DNA of 64,000 nt from Kitasatospora herbaricolor (GCF_030813695.1 NZ_JAUSVA010000002.1:8765501-8829500), one strand, 5' to 3'. Shown: positions 15,994 through 24,557, counted from the first letter of the stretch. Notes: generated by a model not told the origin, from the sequence alone. Program-made: numbers and translations.

Positions 15994-17160
15994 TCACGGC
16001 ATGCCGTGCACCTGGATCAGGGCGTGCGTGCCGCTGGTCCGCCACGGGGCGCCGTAGGCGTCCAGGTCGGTCACCACCCGTTCGTCCAGGCCGACCACCA
16101 CGTCCGACTTCAGCGTACGCAAGGCCGCGACGGGGGAGGGGAAGTGACCGGCCGCGCCGGCGAACGGGGTGATGGCGGGCCAGAGCTGGTCGCCGACCAG
16201 CCGGCGGTAGTTGAGGTCGCCCTTGAGGACCGTCACCGCCGCGCCCGCGAACTCGGCCCGCAGATCCGGCGGCATGTCCCGGTAGGGCAGCGGCGCGCAG
16301 AAGAACGGATGGGTGCGGACGACCAGCCGGCGGGTGTGCATGGCCTGCCAGAGCCGCTGGCCGGCCCGCCCGGCCTCGGGCTCGGGCGAGGAGCGCAGCC
16401 GCCGGAGCGCGGCCAGGACGTCGGCCATGGTCGCGTCGGACACGTAGTACGGGTACGGCTTCACGTAGAGCACCACCTCGGCGGCCAGGGCCTCGGTGAG
16501 CAGGTGGTCGACCAGGACGAGGTCCGGCAGCAGTTCGCGGCCGGCGTTGTCCGCGACCAGGCAGACCCGCCCCCGCCCCGCGGCGGCCGGCGCCGCGAAC
16601 AGCAGCCGGCTGTCGTCCGCGACCAGCCCCGCCGGGCGGCCCGCCACCGGGGCGGCCGTGAGACCGAAGCCGAGGTCCGCGCGGTTGCCCCAGAGGGCCG
16701 AGGCCAGCAGGGCCTCCGTCCGCTGCGCGGGTGCGAGCCCCCGCAGCTCGCCCAGGGCCGCGAGCTCCTCGTCGACCGCCGGCCCGGCCAGTTCGGCGTC
16801 CTTGAAGGGGGCGAACGGATCGACCCCGCGCCAGGCGCCCGACCCGAAGTAGCCGGTGGCCGCCAGCAGCCGGCGGTAGAAGTAGCTCTCGGCCCAGAGG
16901 AACGGCGCCTCGCCCCAGGGGGTGCCCCAGACGTCCCGGCCCCACTCCAGCCAGAGTCCGTGGTCGTCGCCGTCGTCGGTCAGCGGCCGCAGCAGGCCGG
17001 TGGTGCTTTCCGCGAGCAGGTCCTCGACCGCAGCCCGTTCGGCGGGTCCGTAGGGCAGCGCGTCGAGCACCTGCTGGACGAGCTTCGGGTGGCGCTCGTG
17101 GAAGACGCTCCAGGGGAAGGAGCCGGGGACGTCGCTGCGGATGGTGGGCGCCGGTGACAC
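15994..17160 (-). CDS. DUF89/ARMT1-like damage-control phosphatase family protein
   Basis: A 388-residue protein of the DUF89 (ARMT1-like) family. The metal-dependent phosphatase core is visible: VADNAGRELLPDLVLVDHLL with the Asp-Asn metal pair, VKPYPYYVSDAT, and the C-terminal LKGDLNYRRLVGD with a second conserved Asp. Family members remove phosphate from damaged or over-phosphorylated metabolites; the substrate here is unknown. The start is GTG 17160. Three consecutive hairpins separate it from the protease gene upstream on the same strand, so it should have its own promoter. Confidence 0.8.
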   Translation of the reverse strand: MSPAPTIRSDVPGSFPWSVFHERHPKLVQQVLDALPYGPAERAAVEDLLAESTTGLLRPLTDDGDDHGLWLEWGRDVWGTPWGEAPFLWAESYFYRRLLAATGYFGSGAWRGVDPFAPFKDAELAGPAVDEELAALGELRGLAPAQRTEALLASALWGNRADLGFGLTAAPVAGRPAGLVADDSRLLFAAPAAAGRGRVCLVADNAGRELLPDLVLVDHLLTEALAAEVVLYVKPYPYYVSDATMADVLAALRRLRSSPEPEAGRAGQRLWQAMHTRRLVVRTHPFFCAPLPYRDMPPDLRAEFAGAAVTVLKGDLNYRRLVGDQLWPAITPFAGAAGHFPSPVAALRTLKSDVVVGLDERVVTDLDAYGAPWRTSGTHALIQVHGMP

Positions 17161-17332
17161 GTGGGTGGCTGTCCTTCGGTACGGGGCTGCCGCGCGGGGA
17201 GCGCTGGTCGGGCCCAGTCTCGCACCGTCCGGCGGGCGATCCCCGGACCGGCGGCCGGACGGCCGGGGTGCCGAGCCGCGCGGTCACCCGACCGGCGGGT
17301 CGGACCTTCGCGCGGGCACCGGGAACGCCGAC

Positions 17333-17372
17333 GGGCGGGGGTGCCGCGTGTCGCCACACGGCACCCCCGCCC
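17333..17372 (-). terminator. Hairpin 3 of a triple terminator array
   Basis: A perfect 14-bp stem (17333-17346 with 17359-17372), with a further partial stem in the 12-nt loop. Confidence 0.65.
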
Positions 17373-17455
17373 GCCCCCTTCCCCGGATCGGCGGAGGGTC
17401 AACCCGCCCCGCACGTCGCCTCCGTGACGGCGGGTCCGGCCGGCGCTACGGTTCC

Positions 17456-17503
17456 CCCCGGGCGGGCGGCGGACGGTCTCACCCGCCGGCCGCCCGCCCG
17501 CCC
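17456..17503 (-). terminator. Hairpin 2 of a triple terminator array
   Basis: A perfect 15-bp stem (17456-17470 with 17489-17503), 18-nt loop. Confidence 0.65.
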
Positions 17504-17582
17504 GGGGCCCTCCCTCACCCCGGTCCGCGCCGATCCCTGCCGTCCGCCCACTGAACCCCTCTCGGGCGGGCGGCGTTTCCGG

Positions 17583-17610
17583 CCGCGGCCCGTCCCCCAA
17601 CGGGCCGCGG
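17583..17610 (-). terminator. Hairpin 1 of a triple terminator array
   Basis: A perfect 10-bp stem (17583-17592 with 17601-17610), 8-nt loop, starting 16 nt past the protease stop codon. Confidence 0.7.
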
Positions 17611-17625
17611 TGGCTTGTCGCCGGG

Positions 17626-20600
17626 TCAGATGCGCTGCCAGAGGGCCGGCACGATGGGCGGCTCCCAGCCGGTCTGGGCCTGGTGGCCCTGCAGGCAGCG
17701 GTAGCTGATCCCGCCGTAGGTGACGATGTCGCCGGCCTGGTAGACGGTGCCGGCCGCCCAGGTCCCGCCGCCCTGGCCGCCGCCGACGACCAGCGAGTAG
17801 GTGGTGCTGTGGGTGGCGGAGCCGGTGCCGGTCACGGTGATGGTGTACGTGCCGGCGGCGGTGCTCGCGCCGACCGAGACGGTCATCGTGGCCGAGGAGC
17901 CGGACTGCACCGAGGCCGGGCTGAAGGAGACCGTGGTGCCGCTCGGCTGGCCGGAGGCGGTGAGGTTCACCGTCTGGGCGCTGCCGGAGGTGGTGGCGGT
18001 GGCCACGGTGGCGGTGGTGGAGCCGCCGGCGGTGGTGTTGCCGGTCGTCGGGTTCACCGAGAGGGAGAAGTCGTTGGCGGGAGTGGTTCCTCCGACCGAG
18101 GTCTTCCACAGGGTGTACGCGACGCCGTCGGCGCTGCGGTCCAGCACGGTGGCGTTGATGTTGCTGCTGGTGTCGCAGGCCGAGTGGTAGCAGGAGTCGT
18201 AGGCCCGGTTCGCGGTGCCGCCCCACTTGGCCGCCTGGGCGGAGGTCTTGACGGCGCTGGCGCCGGCCGCGTAGCCGGAGGTGGGGATGCCCGCCTGCTG
18301 GAACGAGTAGTCGTCGGAGCGGCCCTGGCCCTCGACGTTCTCCTCGGGCTGGACGTTCAGCGAGTCCCAGTACGCCTTCATCGGCGCGGAGGCCGCGGAG
18401 GTGATGTTGTTGATGAAGTAGCCGGCGTTGGGCGAGCCCACCATGTCGAAGTTGTAGTAGCCCTTGATGGCGCTGCGCTGGGTCGAACCGAGCTGGCTCA
18501 CATAGTGGTTGGAGCCCTGCAGGCCCTGCTCCTCGCCCGTCCACCAGGCGAAGCGGACGTGCCGGGTCAGGGTCGGGTTCTGCTGGGCGAGAACGAGCGC
18601 GTTCTCCAGCAGGACGGCGGAGCCGGAGCCGTTGTCGTTGATGCCGGGCCCGGCGGAGACGCTGTCCAGGTGGGCGCCGAGCATGGTGACCTGGTCGGCG
18701 GGGCCGCCCGGCCAGTCCGCGATCAGGTTGTTGGAGACGTACGTGCAGGAGGTGCAGGACTGCTCGGTGACGGTGTAACCGGCCGCCTGGAGCTTGCCCT
18801 TGACGTAGGCCAGCGACTGCGAGTGCCCGGCGGTGCCGGCCCGGCGGTTGCCGCCGTTCTGCGAGCCGATGGTGTTCAGCTGGGCGAGGTGGGCCTGCAC
18901 GTTGGCGACGCTGATGTCCGGCGCGTTGCCGCCCGGGTTGCCGCCGCCCACGGTGAGCGAGTACTGCGCGGTGTGGGTCGCGGTGCCGCTGCCGGTCACC
19001 GTGACGGTGTAGCTGCCGGCGACCGCCGCGGCGGACGCCGACACGGTCATCGTGGCGGACGAACCGGCCTGCACGGACGACGGGTTGAAGCTCACCGTGA
19101 CGCCGCTCGGCTGGCCGGAGGCGGTGAGGTTGACGGTCTGCGCGCTGCCGGAGGTGACCGCGGTGCTGACCGTGGAACTGGTCGAGGCGCCGGGCTGGAC
19201 CGAACCGGCGGCCGGGCCGAGCGTCAGCGAGAAGTCGTTGGTGCCGGACGGGGTGCAGGTCGGGTCACCGGTCTGGGCCGGCACGCTGACCGCGTCCCAG
19301 GCCGCCTTCGCCCGGTTGAACATGGTGCAGCCCGGGTCCAGGTTCTTGGCCGCCGTGAGGGTGGCCGTCCGGTAGCGCTTGTAGGTCATCCCGCTGGTCT
19401 TGAGCAGCATGCCGCCGTAGAAGACCCGGCCGGCGTCGCGGATGCCGATCCCGGTCACGGAGGAGCTGTTGCAGGTCGGGCTGGACGGCTTGCCGCCGCC
19501 GGGGGCCGAGCCCTCGGCCAGCAGGTAGAACCAGTGGTTCAGCGGGCCGGCCGCCGCGTGCTCCTCGGTGTTGGGGATCGAGGCCGAGTAGCAGTTGGGG
19601 TTGTTGCCGACCAGCGAGGGGTTGTACATGTTCCGGATCGGCCCGCTGCCGACCAGGTTGATCATCTCGCCGACGGTGTAGTCGGGGTTGTCGTACGGGG
19701 ACGGCTCGGCCGCGTACGCCTCGGTGAGGGCGCCCATGATGTCGCCGGTCGCCTCGCCCAGGCCGGACTCGTTGTTCGCGCCGCCGGGCGTGTACTGGTC
19801 GATGCCGTGGCCGAACTCGTGGCCGACCACGTCGATCGAGGCGATCCACTCGTTGGCGTTGTTGTGGCCGATCGATATCGACGAGCCGTCCCAGTAGGCG
19901 TTGACGTCGTTCAGGCCGACCTTGACCGGCCAGCTGCCGCCGTTGCCGTTGTGCCCGTTGCGGCCCAGCCAGTCGCGGAGCATGTCCCATTCCTTCTGCG
20001 CCGCGAACATCACGTCGGCGCAGCCGGTCTCCTTGCTGGTCGGGTTGCCGGTGCCCCAGGAGTCGCTGGACTTGGAGAAGACCTGGCCGCTGCTGTAGTC
20101 GGCGCAGCTCAGCCCGGAGCGGCCGGGGTCGCGCAGCGAGTAGGAGCTGCCGGAGCCCGTGGTGCTGATGGTCAGCGGCGAGGGGCCGTTCCACCTGCTG
20201 TTGACGGTGCCGGCCTTGACGTCGTCGTAGCTGTCGATCAGCGCGCCCGTCCGGGCGTCGACGAAGACGTGCTGGTGGCTGGGGGCGGTCGCGGTCCGGC
20301 CGGTGAGCACGGTCTCCCAGGCGAGCCGGCCCTTGCCGTCCTTGACCCGGACGACCAGCCGGTGCGAGTCGACCGCGTCCACGGCGGCGAGGGCGCCGCG
20401 GGAGGTCCGCTCGGCCTCCGCCGCGCCGACCACGGGGGTGGTCGGCACCCCGACCGGGCCGGTGGAGGCGGACTGGGTGGCCCGGACCCGGCCCTGCCCG
20501 TCGGCGATCACGACGGCGTCGCCGCCGACCACCGGCAGGCCGCGGTAGCTGCGCTCGTACGCCACCGAATACATGCCGTCGATCCACGGTGTGACGGTGT

Positions 20601-20823
20601 GCCGTTCGTAGCTCTCGCCGGGGCCCTTGGCGAGCGAGTCCAGGCCGGCGGCGGCCGCCTGGTCGGCGGCGGAAACGGCGGCGGCAAGGGCGCTGGGCGG
20701 GGGAGTGGTGGGCCCGTCCGGCCTGGCCGACGCCGATCCGGCGGTGGTGGCCATCATGCCTGCCAGGACGGCCAGGGTTGTCCCGGCCGTCAGCAATCTG
20801 CGTTTGGTGGTTCCGTGCTGCAT
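17626..20823 (-). CDS. Secreted double metalloprotease: M4 endopeptidase + M28 aminopeptidase + chitin-binding domain
   Basis: A 1065-residue secreted protein with two complete peptidases. The signal peptide ends near residue 34 and a propeptide follows. The thermolysin-like M4 domain (~205-520) has HEFGH at 335-339, the third zinc ligand Glu357 (GEATGD) and a His422 equivalent to thermolysin His231. A ~100-residue Ig-like repeat (529-628) leads to an M28 aminopeptidase (~634-910) with His718, Asp730, Glu764/Glu765, Asp793 and His880. A second copy of the Ig-like repeat (917-1016) and a CBM5/12 chitin-binding domain (1021-1063) close it. ATG 20823 has AGGAG upstream. Likely role: degrading protein bound to chitin. 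Two DasR-box-like sites lie upstream. Confidence 0.93.
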   Translation of the reverse strand: MQHGTTKRRLLTAGTTLAVLAGMMATTAGSASARPDGPTTPPPSALAAAVSAADQAAAAGLDSLAKGPGESYERHTVTPWIDGMYSVAYERSYRGLPVVGGDAVVIADGQGRVRATQSASTGPVGVPTTPVVGAAEAERTSRGALAAVDAVDSHRLVVRVKDGKGRLAWETVLTGRTATAPSHQHVFVDARTGALIDSYDDVKAGTVNSRWNGPSPLTISTTGSGSSYSLRDPGRSGLSCADYSSGQVFSKSSDSWGTGNPTSKETGCADVMFAAQKEWDMLRDWLGRNGHNGNGGSWPVKVGLNDVNAYWDGSSISIGHNNANEWIASIDVVGHEFGHGIDQYTPGGANNESGLGEATGDIMGALTEAYAAEPSPYDNPDYTVGEMINLVGSGPIRNMYNPSLVGNNPNCYSASIPNTEEHAAAGPLNHWFYLLAEGSAPGGGKPSSPTCNSSSVTGIGIRDAGRVFYGGMLLKTSGMTYKRYRTATLTAAKNLDPGCTMFNRAKAAWDAVSVPAQTGDPTCTPSGTNDFSLTLGPAAGSVQPGASTSSTVSTAVTSGSAQTVNLTASGQPSGVTVSFNPSSVQAGSSATMTVSASAAAVAGSYTVTVTGSGTATHTAQYSLTVGGGNPGGNAPDISVANVQAHLAQLNTIGSQNGGNRRAGTAGHSQSLAYVKGKLQAAGYTVTEQSCTSCTYVSNNLIADWPGGPADQVTMLGAHLDSVSAGPGINDNGSGSAVLLENALVLAQQNPTLTRHVRFAWWTGEEQGLQGSNHYVSQLGSTQRSAIKGYYNFDMVGSPNAGYFINNITSAASAPMKAYWDSLNVQPEENVEGQGRSDDYSFQQAGIPTSGYAAGASAVKTSAQAAKWGGTANRAYDSCYHSACDTSSNINATVLDRSADGVAYTLWKTSVGGTTPANDFSLSVNPTTGNTTAGGSTTATVATATTSGSAQTVNLTASGQPSGTTVSFSPASVQSGSSATMTVSVGASTAAGTYTITVTGTGSATHSTTYSLVVGGGQGGGTWAAGTVYQAGDIVTYGGISYRCLQGHQAQTGWEPPIVPALWQRI
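17776..19239 (-). repeat. Two direct intragenic repeats encoding Ig-like linkers
   Basis: Segments 17776-18075 and 18940-19239 each encode about 100 residues starting NDFSL and ending in VGGG. They share long identical stretches such as TSGSAQTVNLTASGQPSG and flank the M28 domain. Recombination between them would delete the aminopeptidase in frame. Confidence 0.85.
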
Positions 20824-20961
20824 CGAGGCTCCTCGAACGTGGGGGTCCTCGAGCGCGGACGGTGCAGCGGTGGTGCCCCCGGTACGCCGCCGGGGAGGGC
20901 GGTCGTACCGGGGTGTCCGCGCTCGGGTGCCGGAACCCTCACATGTCGTCATGTCCGGAGC

Positions 20962-20977
20962 AATGGTCTAGTCATCT
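20962..20977. promoter_or_regulatory. DasR-box-like site 1
   Basis: AATGGTCTAGTCATCT matches 12 of 16 positions of the dre consensus ACTGGTCTAGACCACT, including the core GGTCTAG. It lies 139 bp before the protease start. Confidence 0.5.
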
Positions 20978-21021
20978 CCGACGGCGCTTCGGCAAGTTCT
21001 GTCAAGGTGCCCACCCCGCAA

Positions 21022-21037
21022 AGTGGTTGAGACCACC
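21022..21037. promoter_or_regulatory. DasR-box-like site 2
   Basis: AGTGGTTGAGACCACC matches the dre consensus at 13 of 16 positions (counting the allowed C/G variant) and is a perfect inverted repeat GTGGT-N4-ACCAC. It lies exactly 60 bp from site 1. Confidence 0.5.
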
Positions 21038-21127
21038 TCATGTACGGGGCGACGTTCCTCCAGTACCGTCCTGGCACGGAGGGCGCCCCGTCGCGCCCGT
21101 CGACCCGGCGACCAGGGGGGAGCTGCA

Positions 21128-22753
21128 GTGCAACGGAGCCACGCCGTCACGCGTACCGACGGGCCGGCCGTCGCCCCTTTGCCGGCCGCCGCCCCGCGGC
21201 CTGCCGTCGTCCCGGTGCCCCTGGACCGCGCGCGCCCCGCCCCCGCGCCCCGGGCCCCCGTACGCCCGACCCCCTGGCCGGTGTTCGGTGCCCGGCTGCG
21301 CCACTGGCGCCGGAGCGCCGGCCTCACCCAGGCCCGGCTGGCCGCCCTGGTCGGCTACGACCACACGGCCATCAGCAAACTCGAACACGGCATCCGTCGG
21401 GCCACCCCGCGCCTGGCCGCCCGGCTCGACGACCTGCTCGGGGCCGAGGGCGACCTGCTGACCGCCTTCCGTGCCGCCGAGGAACGTGAGGAGCGCGCCG
21501 ACCACCCCGAGAGCGCGCACCACCCCGAGCGCGCCGACCACCCCGAGAGCGCGGACCACCCGGAACACGTGGAGCGGGGGCAGCACAGCCCGCCCGGCCC
21601 CGCCCGGCCCGTCCGGCCACCGCTGCCCGGCTGGCCCGCGGCGGAGCCCGCCCGCACCGCGCTGCCGCCGCTGGGCGGCCTGCTCCCGGCCCGCCTCCCC
21701 GACTACGGACTGCTCTGCCCCCTGCACGGCGCCTCCGGCTGCGCCGTCCCCCCGGCCGCCGACATCGCCGCCCTGCACGCCGAGTTCTGCGCGGCCGCCC
21801 CCGACAGCCCGCCGCGGACGGACGCCGACACCGTGCACGCCCTGACCGGCCTTCTCGCCGTCCACATCCGGGCCGGCGAGGAACACATCCACCCGGGCAT
21901 CGCCGCCGCCGTCGAACACACCCTGCGGGTGATCGTCCGGCAGTTGCCGCTGGCGCCGGCCGACCCGCGCCGCCCGCTGGCCCGGCTCGCCGCGGAGTAC
22001 GCGCATGCCGCCGGCGTCCTGCGGATGCAGCGCGGCCGCAACGCCACCGCGATGGCCTGCTTCGACCGCGCGCTCAGCTGGTCCGAACTGGCCGACGACC
22101 CGGCCACCCAGGTGGCCGCCCTGAGCGACATGAGCACCCTGGCCCGGCTGGAGGGCGACGCCGCCTCCGCCCTCGGCTACGCCCGTGAGATCACCCGCGC
22201 GGCCCCCGGCCGGCACTGGGCCGGCGCGATGGCGCAGGTCTACCAGGCCCGCGCGCACGCCCTGGCCGGGGACGTCCGGGAGACCGTCCGGCACGTCGGC
22301 CGGGCCCGCCTGCACCTCGACCACATCGGGTCCCGCGACGAGTCCGACGCCCCCTGGCTGACCATCGCGTCCATGCACCTACGGGTGGAGTCCGGCGCGG
22401 CGGCCGCCCTGCGGGACGCCGCCGCCGTGGTCGGCGACCTCGGTCTCGCGCGCCGCGCGCTCGACGCCGCCGGCACCGCCCTGGAGCTGCTGGCACCCGA
22501 GCAACTTCCTTCGGCCCGGCTGCTGTTCAGGCTCCGGATCGCCGACTGCCACCTCTGCGCGGACGACCCGCAGGCCGCCCTCGCGCTGCTGCGCCCGGCC
22601 CTGGAGGACCCGGCCGTCGGCGTCGGCCTCGGCGGCCTGCCCGCCCTGGTCGGTCACGAACTGCGTGGCCTCCGCGACCGGCTCGCCGCCCGTCGGGGCG
22701 GCCCGCCCGAACTCGCCGCCGCCGCCCGGCGGCTGGACGAACTGGCCCGGTGA
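21128..22753 (+). CDS. XRE-family regulator with TPR-like C-terminal domain
   Basis: A 541-residue regulator. After a Pro/Ala-rich tail the helix-turn-helix covers about residues 52-112 (RRSAGLTQARLAALVGYDHTAISKLE). A charged spacer with an A-D-H-P-E repeat (~123-150) follows, then a long helical region resembling tetratricopeptide repeats, as in the large Streptomyces Xre/BldD-associated regulators. The GTG at 21128 with GGGGGAG upstream is preferred over earlier in-frame starts. It is divergent from the protease and shares its control region. Target and ligand unknown. Confidence 0.85.
   Translation: MQRSHAVTRTDGPAVAPLPAAAPRPAVVPVPLDRARPAPAPRAPVRPTPWPVFGARLRHWRRSAGLTQARLAALVGYDHTAISKLEHGIRRATPRLAARLDDLLGAEGDLLTAFRAAEEREERADHPESAHHPERADHPESADHPEHVERGQHSPPGPARPVRPPLPGWPAAEPARTALPPLGGLLPARLPDYGLLCPLHGASGCAVPPAADIAALHAEFCAAAPDSPPRTDADTVHALTGLLAVHIRAGEEHIHPGIAAAVEHTLRVIVRQLPLAPADPRRPLARLAAEYAHAAGVLRMQRGRNATAMACFDRALSWSELADDPATQVAALSDMSTLARLEGDAASALGYAREITRAAPGRHWAGAMAQVYQARAHALAGDVRETVRHVGRARLHLDHIGSRDESDAPWLTIASMHLRVESGAAAALRDAAAVVGDLGLARRALDAAGTALELLAPEQLPSARLLFRLRIADCHLCADDPQAALALLRPALEDPAVGVGLGGLPALVGHELRGLRDRLAARRGGPPELAAAARRLDELAR
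21494..21577 (+). repeat. His-Pro-Glu codon repeat in the XRE gene
   Basis: About four imperfect 18-bp units encode (R/S)A(D/H)HPE between the DNA-binding and helical domains. The encoded spacer is strongly charged and His-rich. Confidence 0.75.
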
Positions 22754-22805
22754 AGGGCGGCCGCGGCACGGCGGAGTGCGGCGGCGAGTTCGGGCGGGCC
22801 GGCCG

Positions 22806-23223
22806 CTACACCGGCGGCCGTACCCACGGGGCGAAGCGCTGACCGGGGGCGAGATCCTCCCGCCAGTACCTCAGCACCGTCCCGTGCACGACCTCGAACC
22901 CCCTCTGCGGCGACCAGGCAGGAGACGGGCTCCCGGCCGCCGGCGTCCGCTTCGAAGGCGACCAGGACGGGCGGCACTCCACCGAGCCGACGAGTGAGCC
23001 CCGTCCACTCCTCGCGGGTCGGCGCACGGAAGACCGGATCCTGGAACTCCGCCGGACAGCTGACGAAGGCCGGCTGGTCGAAGACCAGCTCCAGGCCGTG
23101 GTGGTAGGCGAGGTCATGCCCGGAGGCCAGCCGGAACTGCCCGGCGTCCCATCCGATCACCTCCCAGTCCCACCAGCTCCCCTCGGGCAGCCGGACGCCG
23201 CCGTACGGGCGGGCCCCGCTCAC
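22806..23223 (-). pseudogene. Conserved hypothetical protein, frameshifted
   Basis: From ATG 23223 the frame reads MSGARPYGGVRLPEGSWWDW onward up to ...PVSCLVAAE and then becomes Arg/Ala/Ser-rich and runs into the XRE gene. Removing one base from the G run (plus-strand C run, 22899-22903) gives a smooth continuation FEVVHGTVLRYWREDLAPGQ to a stop at 22806, for a protein of about 138 residues. The restored ending resembles a family of uncharacterised Streptomyces proteins. Either a real +1 frameshift or a homopolymer sequencing error. Function unknown. Confidence 0.7.
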
Positions 23224-23251
23224 CTCCCGCCCCTCACCCGTGCGGACGGAT

Positions 23252-23284
23252 CGGCGGGGGCCCTCCCCCCGCGGGCCCCCGCCG
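23252..23284. terminator. Hairpin upstream of the deaminase stop region
   Basis: A perfect 12-bp stem (23252-23263 with 23273-23284), 9-nt loop, downstream of the deaminase gene (stop at 23308) on the minus strand. Confidence 0.65.
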
Positions 23285-23307
23285 CTGTCCGCCGGCCGTG
23301 GGAACGG

Positions 23308-23742
23308 TCATGACCGGTAGTACTGCTCGATCGGAACGCGCGCCTCGTCGAACAGCGCCGGCCCGTCCTGGGCCACCGTCGGCCAGGCCCCGGAGACCGG
23401 GTTGAGCTCGACGAGTTGCTCGGTGGCCAGCGCGAAGACGACCCGGCCGAGCCCGGAGCGGGCGATGCCGCCGCCGCACATGCCGCAGGGCTGGCAGCTG
23501 GTGTACATGGTGGTGCGGGCGGCGGTCTCGGCATCGAGTTCGCGAGCCGCCCAGCGCGCGAGCTTCAGCTCCGGATGGGCGCTGATGTCGTTGTCGCTGC
23601 GGACGGTGTTGTGGGCCTCGATCAGGATCGTGCCGTCCGGGGCGGCCAGCAGGGAGCCGTAGGGCGCGTCGCCCAGCTTGACGGCGTTCGCCGCGAGGGC
23701 GATCGCGCGGCGCAGGAACTGCTCGTCGGCGGGGGTGATCAC
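23308..23742 (-). CDS. Nucleoside/cytidine deaminase-superfamily protein
   Basis: A 144-residue zinc deaminase. The zinc/proton-shuttle site reads HPE (instead of HAE) in SAHPELKLARW, and the second half is PCGMC in TSCQPCGMCGGGI. The family deaminates purine or pyrimidine bases or nucleosides, with tRNA-, guanine- or cytosine-type substrates; the exact one is unclear. Translation starts at GTG 23742 with GGAGG 8 nt upstream, overlapping the stop of the LLM gene by four bases (GTGA), so the two are translationally coupled. Confidence 0.85.
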   Translation of the reverse strand: MITPADEQFLRRAIALAANAVKLGDAPYGSLLAAPDGTILIEAHNTVRSDNDISAHPELKLARWAARELDAETAARTTMYTSCQPCGMCGGGIARSGLGRVVFALATEQLVELNPVSGAWPTVAQDGPALFDEARVPIEQYYRS

Positions 23743-24557
23743 GATGCGGTCCTCCAGTGGTTGGCCACGGTGGCGAGGGCCTGCCAGGCGGCGTGCGGCC
23801 GGCGGGTGTCCTCCGGGTCCCCGTGGTAGGGGTCGAGCAGGACGGTTTCGGCGCCGAGCTTGCGCAACTGGTCCAGATCGTCGAGGACCTGCTCGACGGT
23901 ACCGGTGCCGGCGAGCCGCTCGGGGTCGTCGATCGGCGCGTCGGTGAGCCGCAGGGCGATGCGGGGCGCGAACCCCGGCAGCGCGTGCTGCGCGAGGACG
24001 GAGCGCATGGCCGGGAGGCCGGCCCGCAGCGGATGCCAGGCGTCGCCGAACCTGATGGTGCGCCGGACGGCGGCCTCGCTGTGGCCGCCGACCCAGACCG
24101 GGATCGGGCCGGTGCCGTCGTCGGTCTCCTCGTCCCAGGCCTTTCGCAGGACGGCCAGGTGCTCGTCGGTCAGCCTGCCGCGCGCGGAGTACGGCACGCC
24201 GAGCGCCTCGAACTCCTGCCGTGACCAGCCGACGCCGACCCCCAGCACCAGCCGGCCGCCGCTGAGCCGGTTGAGGGTGCCCGCCGTTCGTGCCACCAGC
24301 AGTGGCTCCCGGTAGGGCAGGATCAGCACGGTGGTACCCAGCCGCACCGTGCTGGTCACCCCGGCCAGCCAGGCCAGCGTGGTGAACGGCTCGTAGAACG
24401 GCTCCGGGTACCGCTCGGCCACCTCCGGGGTGACGACCACATGATCCGACATCATGAGGAGGCCGAAGCCCAGCCCCTCCACGACCTGCGCCCACTCGCG
24501 CAGCACACCGGGGTCGGTCCCCGGCCCGAAGTTCGGTACGTTCACGCCTAGTTGCAT
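23739..24557 (-). CDS. LLM-class F420-dependent oxidoreductase
   Basis: A 272-residue luciferase-like monooxygenase-fold protein. It has the family start LGVNVPNFGPGTDP, the SDHVVV strand, and RLVLGVGVGWSRQEFEALG, the signature of F420-dependent members. The substrate is unknown. A -10-like TAGCCT lies 6 nt before the ATG, so the mRNA is probably leaderless. It is first in a two-gene operon with the deaminase and divergent from the Lrp regulator, which may control it. Confidence 0.88.
   Translation of the reverse strand: MQLGVNVPNFGPGTDPGVLREWAQVVEGLGFGLLMMSDHVVVTPEVAERYPEPFYEPFTTLAWLAGVTSTVRLGTTVLILPYREPLLVARTAGTLNRLSGGRLVLGVGVGWSRQEFEALGVPYSARGRLTDEHLAVLRKAWDEETDDGTGPIPVWVGGHSEAAVRRTIRFGDAWHPLRAGLPAMRSVLAQHALPGFAPRIALRLTDAPIDDPERLAGTGTVEQVLDDLDQLRKLGAETVLLDPYHGDPEDTRRPHAAWQALATVANHWRTAS

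Noticed and set aside
20941..20954. ACATG-TCGT-CATGT inverted repeat as a main operator of the protease gene
   Set aside because: Arms of only 5 bp and no known matching regulator; the DasR-like sites nearby are better supported.
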